Shown: positions 54,486 through 63,452 of the stretch, in pieces
Numbering within the stretch: the stretch's first letter is position 1
Layout of the letters: each line of letters begins with the position of its first letter
NCBI GenBank assembly: GCA_963707515.1
Contig: CAVPQI010000001.1
Span: forward strand, 1 to 64,000
Length of the DNA: 64,000 nt
Direction of reading: 5' to 3'
Source: Sva-07 sp963707515
GTDB taxonomy: Bacteria > Actinomycetota > Acidimicrobiia > Acidimicrobiales > Ilumatobacteraceae
The notes under the pieces: generated by a model
What the model saw: the letters and a program-made list of their open reading frames with translations, nothing else
The model's database searches: none
Told to the model about the DNA's origin: nothing
Made by a program: the position numbers and the translations under genes

Positions 54486-55402
54486 TCACCGAGACCGTGC
54501 CGGCAGCGCTCGCCGGCGAACGCCTTGACCGCATCGTCGCCCTGATCGGTGACCTCAGCCGCGCCGATGCGGCGACGATGATCGGCAACGGCGGCGTGCG
54601 CGTCGACGGACAACCGGCGTCGGCCGGCAAGGTGCGCCTCCAAGCGGGCCAGCTGGTGGAGATCGACCCGGCGACGCTGCCGCCGCCGGTCCTGCCGACC
54701 GCCGACCCGAGCGTCGAGTTCGGGGTCGTGTACGTCGACGACTCGGTGATCGTCGTCGACAAGCCGGCCGGGCTCGTCGTGCACCCGGGCGCCGGCAACG
54801 CCGACGGCACCCTCGTCAGCGGGCTCTTGGCCCGCTTTCCCGACGTCGAAGGCGTCGGCGGCGATCCGCTGCGCCCGGGGATCGTCCATCGTCTCGACGC
54901 CGGTAGCTCCGGGTTGCTCGTCGTCGCCCGCACCGACTCTGCCGCCCAGGCCCTGATCGAGCAGTTCGCCGACCACAGCGCCACCCGCCGCTACGACGCT
55001 CTCGTGTGGGGTGTTCCCGAGGCCCCGCACGGCATCATCGACGCCCCGATCGGCCGGGACCGCGGCGACCCGCTGAAGATGGCCGTCGTCAACGGCGGCC
55101 GTCACGCCCGCACCGACTACCGGGTCATCGGCAGTTACGCCTCACCTGCTGTCGTGTCGCGCCTGGAGTGTCGTCTCGAGACCGGGCGGACGCACCAGAT
55201 CCGGGTCCACCTCGCCTCGATCGGCCACCCTCTCGTCGGCGATCCCACCTACGGTCAGCGCCGCCCGATGCTCGGCCTCACCCGGCCCTTCCTCCACGCC
55301 GCCGAACTGGCCTTCGACCACCCCGACACCGGCCAACGCGTCACCTTCACCAGCCCCCTCGCGCCCGACCTCCGCGCCTGGCTCGACGCCGCCGGCGCAT
55401 AA
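54482..55402 (+). CDS. rluD: 23S rRNA pseudouridine synthase, RluD family
   Basis: A 306 aa RluA/RluD-type enzyme. The N-terminal S4 domain (RLDRIVALIGDLSRADAATMI) is followed by the catalytic domain with VVDKPAGLVVHPGAG, the catalytic aspartate in IVHRLDAGSSGLLVVA and GRTHQIRVHLASIGHPLVGDPTYG. It probably modifies helix 69 of 23S rRNA. The start is GTG overlapping the lspA stop. This is the last gene of the ileS-dksA-lspA-rluD run; a hairpin array begins 39 bases after its stop. Confidence 0.92.
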   Translation: MITETVPAALAGERLDRIVALIGDLSRADAATMIGNGGVRVDGQPASAGKVRLQAGQLVEIDPATLPPPVLPTADPSVEFGVVYVDDSVIVVDKPAGLVVHPGAGNADGTLVSGLLARFPDVEGVGGDPLRPGIVHRLDAGSSGLLVVARTDSAAQALIEQFADHSATRRYDALVWGVPEAPHGIIDAPIGRDRGDPLKMAVVNGGRHARTDYRVIGSYASPAVVSRLECRLETGRTHQIRVHLASIGHPLVGDPTYGQRRPMLGLTRPFLHAAELAFDHPDTGQRVTFTSPLAPDLRAWLDAAGA

Positions 55403-55441
55403 TCCTTGCCAAGGCTTACCGCGATCGCGCACCCACCGTTC

Positions 55442-55681
55442 GCGATGAGCGAACGCACCTCCATCCGGCCCGCTCGCTCATCGCCGCCCAGCACCCGCCG
55501 CACGCGATGAGCGAACGCACCTCCATCCGGTGGCCCGCTCGCTCATCGCCGCCCAGCCAGCCCGCCGAGCCGAGCGCGATGAGCGAACGCACCTCCATCC
55601 GGTCCGCTCCGCTCATCGCCGCCCAGCACCCGCCGCACGCGATGAGCGAACGCACCTCCATCCGGTCCGCTCGCTCATCGC
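55442..55681. repeat. Array of four tandem palindromic units (type B', 62-72 bp)
   Basis: Palindromes lie at 55442-55484, 55504-55549, 55576-55619 and 55639-55681. Each opens with GCGATGAGCGAACGCACC, contains CATCCGG(C/T)CCG or a close variant, and closes with GCTCATCGC. Linkers (GCCCAGCACCCGCCGCAC type) are partly conserved. Arms and the CATCCGG-CCG core match the 31-kb array when that is read on the other strand, so the two are one family in opposite orientation. It fills the gap between convergent rluD and the Rrf2 gene; nothing else is seen in 55403-55795. Confidence 0.92.
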
Positions 55682-55795
55682 TCACGAGCGCGGCGGCGAG
55701 GGAAGCGCCAGCGACGAGCCGGCGTCGGGCCGACCAGACGTGGCCAACCACCGAATCGCGGCGAGGCCCGACGAGCCCGACGAGCCCGACGAGGA

Positions 55796-56230
55796 TTACG
55801 GCCAGGGGGAGTCGCCGCGGGCGATGTCGGCGATGTTGGCGAGGGTGTAGCCCTCGAGGTAGTGGCGCATGTGGGTGCCGGCGCGGTCCCAGATGGCGAG
55901 CAGCACGCACTGGCCCTCGTGGTCGCAGGCGCCGTCCTGGTGGGGCTGGCCGAAGTCGCCGAGCGTGATCGGGCCGTCGACGGCCGACACGATCTCGGAC
56001 AGCTTGATCTCCTCGGGCGACCGCGCCAGCACGTAGCCGCCGCCGACCCCGCGCTTGGACTTCACCAACCCGGCGCCCTTGAGGGCGAGCAGGATCTGTT
56101 CCAGATACGGCTGCGGGAGGCCGGTGCGCTCGGCGATGTCACGCACCGACGTCGGACCGCCCTCGCCGGCGTGCAGCGCCAGCGACAGCAACGCGCGGCA
56201 GGCGTAGTCACCGCGGGTCGAGATGCGCAC
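55796..56230 (-). CDS. Rrf2-family transcriptional regulator
   Basis: A 144 aa winged-helix regulator. MRISTRGDYACRALLSLALH, VRDIAERTGLPQPYLEQILL and RGVGGGYVLARSPEEI are the family hallmarks. The cluster region reads ACDHEGQCVLLAIW, giving only two cysteines (C-x5-C) where IscR has three, so a [2Fe-2S] or [4Fe-4S] centre would need another ligand. Related proteins sense iron-sulfur status, nitric oxide or cysteine. It diverges from the phosphodiesterase gene. No isc or suf gene is next to it. Confidence 0.87.
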   Translation of the reverse strand: MRISTRGDYACRALLSLALHAGEGGPTSVRDIAERTGLPQPYLEQILLALKGAGLVKSKRGVGGGYVLARSPEEIKLSEIVSAVDGPITLGDFGQPHQDGACDHEGQCVLLAIWDRAGTHMRHYLEGYTLANIADIARGDSPWP

Positions 56231-56334
56231 GGCGCAAACCGTACCGCCTCGCCCGGCCGGCGACCCGTTCGTCGAGTCGTGATGTTCGACTGGTGATGTT
56301 CATTGCGGCGTGCCGTTTGTGGTGGACTCGGGGA

Positions 56335-57456
56335 GTGACCTCCCTGGGTGACGGCGGACCGATCATTCCCGACTACGCCGGCGGGAACGTGCGCGGCATC
56401 CTCCCCGCCCTGCTCGGACCGACGACGTGGCGTCGTGGGCTGCCGGCCTGGATGCCCTCGATCGTCGCCGACGCCGACGCCGTGGTGCTGCTCGTGCTCG
56501 ACGGGCTCGGCTGGGATCAACTCGAGGACCATCGCCACCTGATGCCAACGGTGTCGGCGATGGTCGGCGGGCCGATCCACACCGTCGCGCCGACGACGAC
56601 GGCGACCGCCCTGACGTCGATCTCGACGGGCCTGGCACCCGCCGAGCACGGCCTGGTCGGCTACCGGATGCTGATCGGCGGCGACGTGATGAACGTCCTG
56701 CGCTGGTCGGTCGGCGACGTCCAGGTGCGCCGTTCACACCCGCCCCGCGACCTGCAGCCATTCGAACCGTTCCTCGGGCACGCCGTCCCGGTGGTGACCC
56801 TCGCCGAGTTGCAGAACTCAGCGTTCAGCGAGGCCCACCTGCGCGGTGGTGTCGCCTGCGGCTGGCGGGCCGCGTCGTCGATCGCCGTCGAGGCCAGCCA
56901 CCAGGTCGAGGCGGGGGAGCGGTTCGTCTACTGCTACTACGGCGGGATCGACAAGATCGCCCACGAGCGCGGCTTCGGGCCCTACTACGACGCCGAGCTC
57001 CGCGCCGCCGACGAGCTGGTGGCGTCGATCGTCGAGGCGCTTCCGTCGGGCACCGTGCTGCTGGTCACCGCCGATCACGGCCAGGTCGACGTCGGCGACC
57101 GGATCGTCGTGCCGACGTCGGAGATGCTCGCCGGGGTCACGGTGCAGTCGGGGGAGGGACGCTTCCGCTGGTTGCACACCGTCCGCGGCGCGACCGAGTC
57201 GGTGGCCGATGTCGCCCGTGGCACCGTCGGTGACGTCGCCTGGGTGGTCACCAAGGAGCAGACGCTCGACGAAGGCTGGTTCGGTCCGGCGATGGCCCCG
57301 GCGGTCCGTTCACGGCTCGGCGACGTGGCCCTCGTCGCCCGCGAGCCGGTCAGCTTCCACGATCCCGACGACTCCGGCCCGTTCCGGTTGGTGTGCCGCC
57401 ACGGTTCGCTGACGTCGGCCGAGGTGCTCGTGCCGCTCGTCGCCACGGCCGCCTGA
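56335..57456 (+). CDS. Alkaline phosphatase superfamily phosphodiesterase (nucleotide pyrophosphatase-like)
   Basis: A 373 aa metal enzyme of the type I phosphodiesterase/nucleotide pyrophosphatase family. LLVLDGLGWDQL holds the first metal aspartate. TVAPTTTATALTSISTG holds the nucleophilic threonine, and GLVGYRM, YYGGIDKIAHERG (metal Asp/His) and VTADHGQVDV (Asp-His) follow. Substrate unknown. The GTG 56335 start is chosen because the residues before it are not conserved in character. A very strong hairpin follows the stop. Confidence 0.85.
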   Translation: MTSLGDGGPIIPDYAGGNVRGILPALLGPTTWRRGLPAWMPSIVADADAVVLLVLDGLGWDQLEDHRHLMPTVSAMVGGPIHTVAPTTTATALTSISTGLAPAEHGLVGYRMLIGGDVMNVLRWSVGDVQVRRSHPPRDLQPFEPFLGHAVPVVTLAELQNSAFSEAHLRGGVACGWRAASSIAVEASHQVEAGERFVYCYYGGIDKIAHERGFGPYYDAELRAADELVASIVEALPSGTVLLVTADHGQVDVGDRIVVPTSEMLAGVTVQSGEGRFRWLHTVRGATESVADVARGTVGDVAWVVTKEQTLDEGWFGPAMAPAVRSRLGDVALVAREPVSFHDPDDSGPFRLVCRHGSLTSAEVLVPLVATAA

Positions 57457-57477
57457 CACCTGACGCCGGCACCGCAT

Positions 57478-57528
57478 CGTTCTCGTGAACTCGTCCGGCA
57501 ATAGTTGCCGGTCGAGTTCACGAGAACG
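57478..57528 (+). terminator. Long-stem hairpin terminator
   Basis: Arms CGTTCTCGTGAACTCG (57478-57493) and CGAGTTCACGAGAACG (57513-57528) are perfect over 16 bp. After a T-T mismatch, a further 7 bp (CCGGCAA/TTGCCGG) pair around a TAG loop. It ends the phosphodiesterase transcript before pafE. Confidence 0.82.
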
Positions 57529-57587
57529 AATCCTGGGATGGGAGTTTCTCCTGAACGGGTGTGCCAGGTGCTGGTAGAACAGACGGC

Positions 57588-58118
57588 ATGTCCGACACCT
57601 CCAACGCCGCCGAGTCCATCGAGCCGATCCGGCCCGACGAGGTGCGCCCCGGTGCGACACCCGACGGCGTCGGTCCGGCGGGCGGTGAGCCGCCCGAGGA
57701 ATCGGTGTCGTCGCCGGCCAAGGTGATGCGCATCGGGTCGATGGTCAAGCAACTGCTCGAAGAGGTACGGGCGTCGAACCTCGACGAGGCGTCGCGCGAG
57801 CGCGTCGCCGAGATCTACGAGCGTTCCGTCGCCGAGCTCTCCGAGGCGCTGTCACCCGACCTGCAGCACGAGCTGAAGGTGCTCTCGTTGCCGTTCGACC
57901 ACGACGAGGTCCCGAGCGAGGCCGAGCTGCGCATCGCCAAGGCGCAGCTCGTCGGCTGGCTCGAGGGTCTGTTCCACGGCATCCAGGCGACGTTGATGGC
58001 GCAGCAGTTCGCCGCCCAGCGGCAACTGCAGGAGATGCGCCAGATCCCCGGCGCCGGTCAGCCCCCCGCCATCCCCGGTCACGTTCCGGGCGCCGAACGC
58101 CCCGGCACCTACCTCTGA
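57588..58118 (+). CDS. Bacterial proteasome activator (PafE/Bpa family)
   Basis: A 176 aa ring-forming, ATP-independent activator of the actinobacterial 20S proteasome. The family core is clear: LSPDLQHELKVLSLPF, PSEAELRIAKAQLVGWLEGLFHG and IQATLMAQQFAAQRQLQEM. The C-terminus ends GTYL, matching the GQYL motif that docks in the proteasome alpha-ring. The N-terminal 45 residues are disordered and acidic. It implies this organism has a proteasome, though no subunit or Pup gene is in the window. DUF1905 follows 26 bases later. Confidence 0.9.
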   Translation: MSDTSNAAESIEPIRPDEVRPGATPDGVGPAGGEPPEESVSSPAKVMRIGSMVKQLLEEVRASNLDEASRERVAEIYERSVAELSEALSPDLQHELKVLSLPFDHDEVPSEAELRIAKAQLVGWLEGLFHGIQATLMAQQFAAQRQLQEMRQIPGAGQPPAIPGHVPGAERPGTYL

Positions 58119-58144
58119 GCGCGTCGTCGCCGGGATCCGCGGAC

Positions 58145-58432
58145 GTGAACCTCGAGTTCTCCGGTGAGATCATCCACTGGCGAGGGCCGGCGCCGTTCCA
58201 CTTCGTCATCACCCCCGAACCGGTCAGTGCGGCGATCGAATCCGTCGCCTCGCTCGTCACCTACGGCTGGGGAGCGATCCCGGTCGAGGCCCGACTCGGC
58301 GACACCGAGTTCCGTACGGCGCTGTTCCCCAAGGACGAGCACTACTACGTCCCGCTCAAGGCGGCGGTCCGCAGGGCCGAACAAGTCGACCTCGGCGACG
58401 TCGTCACGATCCGCCTGCACCTCGATGTCTGA
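58145..58432 (+). CDS. DUF1905 domain protein
   Basis: A 95 aa single-domain protein: LEFSGEIIHWRGPAPFHFV at the start, then GWGAIPVEARLGDTEFRTALFPKDEHYYVPLKAAVRRAE, cited as landmarks GWGAIPVEARLG and YYVPLKAAVR, typical of DUF1905 beta-barrels. The function is unknown. It starts at GTG and may be co-transcribed with pafE. The 66 bases before dnaE contain a TACAGT but no matching -35. Confidence 0.82.
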   Translation: MNLEFSGEIIHWRGPAPFHFVITPEPVSAAIESVASLVTYGWGAIPVEARLGDTEFRTALFPKDEHYYVPLKAAVRRAEQVDLGDVVTIRLHLDV

Positions 58433-58498
58433 CCCCGCTGGACGAGCCGAACCCGGCGACTACAGTGGCTCGAACCACAACTGCGTAATTCGACTTCC

Positions 58499-61400
58499 GT
58501 GACCGACTCGTTCACCCATCTCCACGTTCACACCGAGTTCTCGATGCTCGACGGGGCGGCGCGCCTCGACGAGCTCGTCGCCAAGGCGGTACAAGACGGC
58601 ATGCCGGCGATCGGCATCACCGATCACGGCAACATGTACGGCACGTTGGACTTCTACCGGGAGTGCAACAAGCAGGGCATCAAGCCGATCATCGGCACCG
58701 AGGCCTACATGGCCCACGACCATCGCAGCGAGCGGCCGACCCGCCGTGGGCGCCTCGACGACTCCGGTGGCGACACCGAGGGCGGCAACAAGCTCTACTA
58801 CCACCTCACCCTGCTCGCCGAGAACGCCGCCGGATACCGCAACCTGATCCAGCTCGCCAGCCTCGCCTTCATGGAGGGCTACTACTACAAGCCGCGGATG
58901 GACTGGGAGCTGCTGTCCCGCCACAGCGAGGGCCTGATCGCCACCACCGGCTGCCTCGGCGGCCACGTGCTGCAGTCGATGATGCATGGCGACGAGAAGG
59001 GCGCCCTCGAGAAGGCGGCCCGGCTGCAGGACATCTTCGGACGCGACAACCTGTTCGTCGAGTTGCAGGACCACGGCCTCGCCGAGCAGCGACGGACCAA
59101 CCCGAAGCTGATCGAGCTGGCGAAGAAGCTCAAGGCGCCGTTGCTGGCGACCAACGACAGCCACTACACCCACCGCGAGGACCACGAGTCCCACGGCGCG
59201 TTGCTGTGCGTGCAGACCGGCTCGCTGCTGTCCGATCCGAAGCGCTTCAAGTTCGAGGGCACCGAGCACTACCTGAAGACCGCCGCGGAGATGCGCTACC
59301 TGTTCCGCGAGGTGCCCGTAGGCGTGCGACAACACGCTGTGGATCGCCGAGCGGGCGAACCTCGAGATCGAGTTCGGCAAGCCGCTGCTGCCGACGTTCC
59401 CGGTCCCGGAGGGGATGGGCGACGACAGCGAGTACCTCCGGCCACCTCACCTACGAGGGCGCCCGCAAGCGGTGGGGCGACGACGCTCGCACCCGAGGTC
59501 GAAGAGCGCCTCGCCTACGAGCTGAAGACGATCAACGACATGGGGTTCGCCTCGTACTTCCTGATCGTCTGGGACCTGATCAAGCACGCCCGCGACTCGG
59601 GCATCCGCGTCGGTCCGGGTCGTGGTTCGGCCGCCGGCTGTGCGGTGGCGTACAGCCTGCTGGATCACCGACCTCGACCCGATCAAGTACGACCTGCTGT
59701 TCGAGCGCTTCCTCAACCCGAGCCGCATCTCGATGCCCGACATCGACATGGACTTCGACTCCCGGTACCGGGACGAGATGATCCGCTACGCCGCCGAGCG
59801 CTACGGCCGCGACCACGTCGCCCAGATCATCACGTTCGGCACGATCAAGGCCCGCAACGCGGTGCGCGACGCAGCCCGCGTGCTCGGCTACCCGTACGGC
59901 GTCGGCGACAAGCTGGCCAAGGCGATGCCGCCGCTGGTGATGGGTCGCGACACCCCGCTCAAGTACTGCTTCGAGCAGCACCCGAAGTACGCCGACGGCT
60001 ACAAGGCGGCCGCCGACCTGCGGGCGATGTACGACACCGAGCCCGACGTCGAAGAAGGTCGTCGACGTCGCCCAGGGGCTCGAGGGACTGAAACGCTCCG
60101 ACGGCATCCACGCCGCGGCGGTGGTGATCACCAAGGATCCCGTCACCGACTACGTCCCGATCCAGCGCAAGCCCGAGTCCGGCCAGGACCCCGCCGACGC
60201 GCCCGTCGTCACCCAGTACGAAATGCACGGGGTCGAAGACCTCGGCCTGCTGAAGATGGACTTCCTCGGGCTGCGCAACCTCGACGTGATCACCGACACC
60301 CAGGCGATGATCCGTGCCCAGCGCGACCCGAACTTCGACGATCGACGACGTGCCGCTCGACGACCAGGCGACGTTCGAGCTGTTGGCCCGCGGCGACACG
60401 ATCGGGGTGTTCCAGCTGGAGTCGCCGCCGATGCGTCAGCTGCTGAAGGCGATGGCGCCGAACAGCTTCGACGACGTCGCCGCTCTGTTGGCGCTCTACC
60501 GGCCCGGGCCGATGAGCGTCAACATGCACTACGACTACGCCGATCGCAAGAACGGTCGCAAACCGGTCGAGTACTTCCACGACGACGCCGTCGAGGTGCT
60601 CCGACGACACGTACGGCCTGATGATCTATCAGGAGAGCGTGATGCGGGTGGCGCAGAAGTTCGCCGGCTACTCGCTCGCCGAAGCCGACAACCTGCGCAA
60701 GGCGATGGGCAAGAAGGTCCGCGAGGTCATGGCCGCCGAGCGCGAGGAGTTCGAGCGCGGCGTGGTCAACACGGGCTACGAGCCGGCGCTCGGCAAGGAG
60801 CTCTTCGACATCATCGAGAAGTTCGCCGACTACGCCTTCAACAAGAGCCACACGTTCGGCTACGGCCTCGATCACGTACCAGACCGCGTACCTCAAGGCG
60901 CACTACCCGGTCGAGTACCTCGCCTGCCTGCTCACCAGCGTCAAGAACAACCTCGACAAGGCGGCCGTCTACCTCTCCGACTGCCGCCGAGTCGGGCATC
61001 AAGGTGCTCACGCCCGACATCAACCGCTCGACTGCCGAGTTCGGCGCGCTCGCCCCCGACGAGCTGCCCGCCGGGATCACGCTGCCGATCGGCAGCCCGG
61101 GTGCGATCACGTTCGGCCTGTCCGCGGTGCGCAACGTCGGCGAGAGCCTCGTCGAACTGTTGATCGCCGAGCGCGACCGAGAACGGCGCCTTCACGAGCT
61201 TCCACGACTTCGTCGAGCGGGTGCCCGAAGCCGGTGCTCAACAAGCGCACCGTCGAGTCGCTGATCAAGGGCGGGGCGTTCGACTCGCTCGGCCACACCC
61301 GCCGCGGGCTGCTGACCGTGTTCGAGCACATCATCGACGTCACGGTCAAGCGCCGCCGCGAGCAGGAGAAGGGCGTGATGAGCCTGTTCGGCGACTGGGA

Positions 61401-62086
61401 CGACGACGCTGCCGAGACCGGCGACGGGTTCGACGAGCGGGTCGACGATCCCCGAGGCCGAGTTCGACAAGACCGACCAGCTGCGCTACGAGAAGGAGAT
61501 GCTCGGGCTCTACGTGTCCGACCATCCGCTGTTCGGCGTCGAGGCGGCGCTGCAGCGCAAGGTCGAGCAGTCGGTCGCCGACCTGCAGACGATGGAGGAC
61601 GGCGCGACCGTCCTCGTCGGCGGCGTGATCACCGGCCTGGCCCGCAAGTTCACCAAGAAGGGCGACCAGATGGCCGTCTTCGTGCTCGAGGACCTCGACG
61701 CCTCGATCGAGGTCACGATCTTCCCGCGCACGCTCGCGGAGCAGGGCCACAAGCTCGAAGACGACCTGATCGTCGTCGGTCAAGGGGCGCCTCGACCGCC
61801 GTGACGAGTCACGATTCGGGCTCATCGGCCAGACGATCACGGTGCTCCAGGGCTCGACGACGGGGCGGCGATCCCGCTGCGCCTGCGGCTGCCGTCGGCC
61901 GCGCTCGACGAGCTGAAGATCCAGCGGCTGAAGCGGATCCTGCGCGATCACCCCGGCGAGTCGATCGTCATGGTCGACATCGGCCAGGGCAAGGTGCTCA
62001 AGCTGTCCGACGAGTTCCGCGTCGATCTCGACCGCTCCGTCGGCGAGCTGCGGATGGCCTTCGGCCACGACGCCGTGATGCTCTGA
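58499..62086 (+). CDS. dnaE: DNA polymerase III alpha subunit (frame broken 14 times)
   Basis: The replicative polymerase. Landmarks: PHP domain THLHVHTEFSMLDGAARL, GPGRGSAAGCAVAYSL, active-site acids in MPDIDMDFDSRYRDEM, FGTIKARNAVRDAARV, DGIHAAAVVI, ALYRPGPM, FNKSHTFGYG and the OB-fold region near the C-terminus. Frame corrections are needed near 59319, 59442, 59493, 59660, 60054, 60340, 60602, 60870, 60988, 61178, 61230, 61447, 61778 and 61851. All but the last are one extra base; the last is net two extra or one lost. Corrected length is about 1,190 aa, as expected. The first 820 bases are clean. The start is GTG. Confidence 0.93.
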
Positions 62087-62138
62087 CGAACAACGCGGCG
62101 TTGAGTCAGGTCCGTTCTCAGGTGGCAGAATGGAGTGA

Positions 62139-62805
62139 ATGGCACTTCACGTCACGACCAACGATGCGGCGGCGCTCACCGACGCCGACCTCGACGAACT
62201 GGCGTCGATGGAGGAGGCGTTCAGCGTCGGCGAGCTGTCCAAGGCCAAGGAGGACTGGGTCCTGGTCACGATGGCCCGGATCGACGGCAAGCTCCACGGG
62301 TTCACGTTCTCCACGCTCGAGCGCATCGGCGGCACGCCGTGCGTGCTGATCGGGCTGATGCGCGTCAAGCGCACGTCGCGCCGCGATCAGGTCCTGCGGG
62401 GTCTGATCGGCGAGGCCTACCACCGGGCGCTGATGGCGTTCCCCGACGAGGACGTCGTCGTCGGCTCCCGCTTCGTCAACGCCGACGGCGCTCGAGGCGT
62501 TCAAGGAGCTCGACGACGTCACCCCCTCCCCGGGTTCCGCGCCGTCGGCGAGGAGCGGGCGTGGGGCCGCCGGTTGGCCAAGCGCTTCGACGTCGACGGC
62601 CGACTACGACGCCAAGTCGTTCGTCGTCCGTCCAGCGGCAGCCGACGGCTTCATCGACCACGAGTCGTCGAAGCCCGAGAAGCTCGACCCCGACGATCGT
62701 CGCCATGTTCGACGCAGGTCCCCGTCGCCAAGGGCGGCGTCGCTGGTCGTCTACGGGTGGACGATGGCCGAGGATCTCGTCAAGCTCGGGCAAGCGTTGA
62801 CCTGA
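62139..62805 (+). CDS. Protein of unknown function (frame broken 6 times)
   Basis: About 220 aa after correction. It begins ALHVTTNDAAALTDADLDELASMEEAFSVGEL (landmarks TTNDAAALTDADLDEL). It continues WVLVTMARIDGKLHGFTFSTLERIGGTP and VKRTSRRDQVLRGLIGEAYHRALMAF, shown here in part. After breaks near 62487, 62525, 62598, 62695, 62717 and 62736 it ends VVYGWTMAEDLVKLGQALT. The pattern suggests a GNAT-like or other small enzyme fold, but I cannot assign it. It stands alone behind dnaE, with TTGAGT/CAGAAT as a weak promoter candidate 19 bases apart. Confidence 0.65.
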
Positions 62806-62813
62806 CGTCCGTC

Positions 62814-63452
62814 ATGACCGAGTTCGCCGACGTCGTCCGATCCGCGGCGGATGACGCGAGCGTTCGACGCGCGGCCCGATCCCGACGGGCGTGCATCGAC
62901 GAGCTCGTCGACCTCGCCGCCCGTGCCCCGAGCGCCGGCAAGACCCAGGGCTGGCACCTCGTCGTGCTCGAGGGCGCCGAGACCGGCCCGCTTCTGGGAC
63001 ATCACGCTGCCCGCCGATGCGGCGCGACTCGTTCCGCTGGCAGCGGCTGCTCGAGCGCACCGGTCATCGCCCTGCCGCTCGCCGACCCCAAGGCCTACGT
63101 CGACCGCTACGCCGAGCCGGACAAGGGGCAGACCGGCCTCGGGACCGGCACCGTCGCGTGGCCGGCGCCGTACTGGACCATCGACGCCTCGATGTCGGTG
63201 ATGACGCTGCTGCTGGCAGCCGAGGACGCCGGGCTCGGCGCCTTGTTCTTCGGAGTGTTCCACGGCGAGCGCGAGCTGCGCCAGCGGCTCGGCGTCCCGC
63301 CCGGGCTGGAGCTGCTGGGGGCGCTGGCGTTCGGCTATCCGGCGGGCGATGCGTCCGGACCGATCGTCGCCGATCCGTCACTCGGTCCGGGGGCGAGCGC
63401 CAACCGGAACCGCCGTCAGGCGCGCCAGATCATCCATCGCGGTCGCTGGTAG
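62814..63452 (+). CDS. Nitroreductase-family protein (frame broken about 6 times)
   Basis: An FMN-dependent oxidoreductase of about 210 aa. After frame correction the start reads FADVVR-RRMTRAFDARP, then IDELVDLAARAPSAGKTQGWHLVVLEG (FMN phosphate and isoalloxazine contacts, in part), FWDITLP and later SVMTLLLAAEDAGLGALFFG and GVPPGLELLGALAFGYP. Breaks lie near 62841, 62884, 62894, 62990, 63021 and 63058; the last 390 bases are clean. The substrate is unknown. Its 3' end overlaps the convergent DUF255 gene. Confidence 0.82.
   Translation: MTEFADVVRSAADDASVRRAARSRRACIDELVDLAARAPSAGKTQGWHLVVLEGAETGPLLGHHAARRCGATRSAGSGCSSAPVIALPLADPKAYVDRYAEPDKGQTGLGTGTVAWPAPYWTIDASMSVMTLLLAAEDAGLGALFFGVFHGERELRQRLGVPPGLELLGALAFGYPAGDASGPIVADPSLGPGASANRNRRQARQIIHRGRW

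Noticed and set aside
55442..55681. Repeated MSERTSIR-like peptides suggesting a small repeat protein
   Set aside because: They arise from the palindromic units in changing frames and are interrupted; no continuous conserved protein results.
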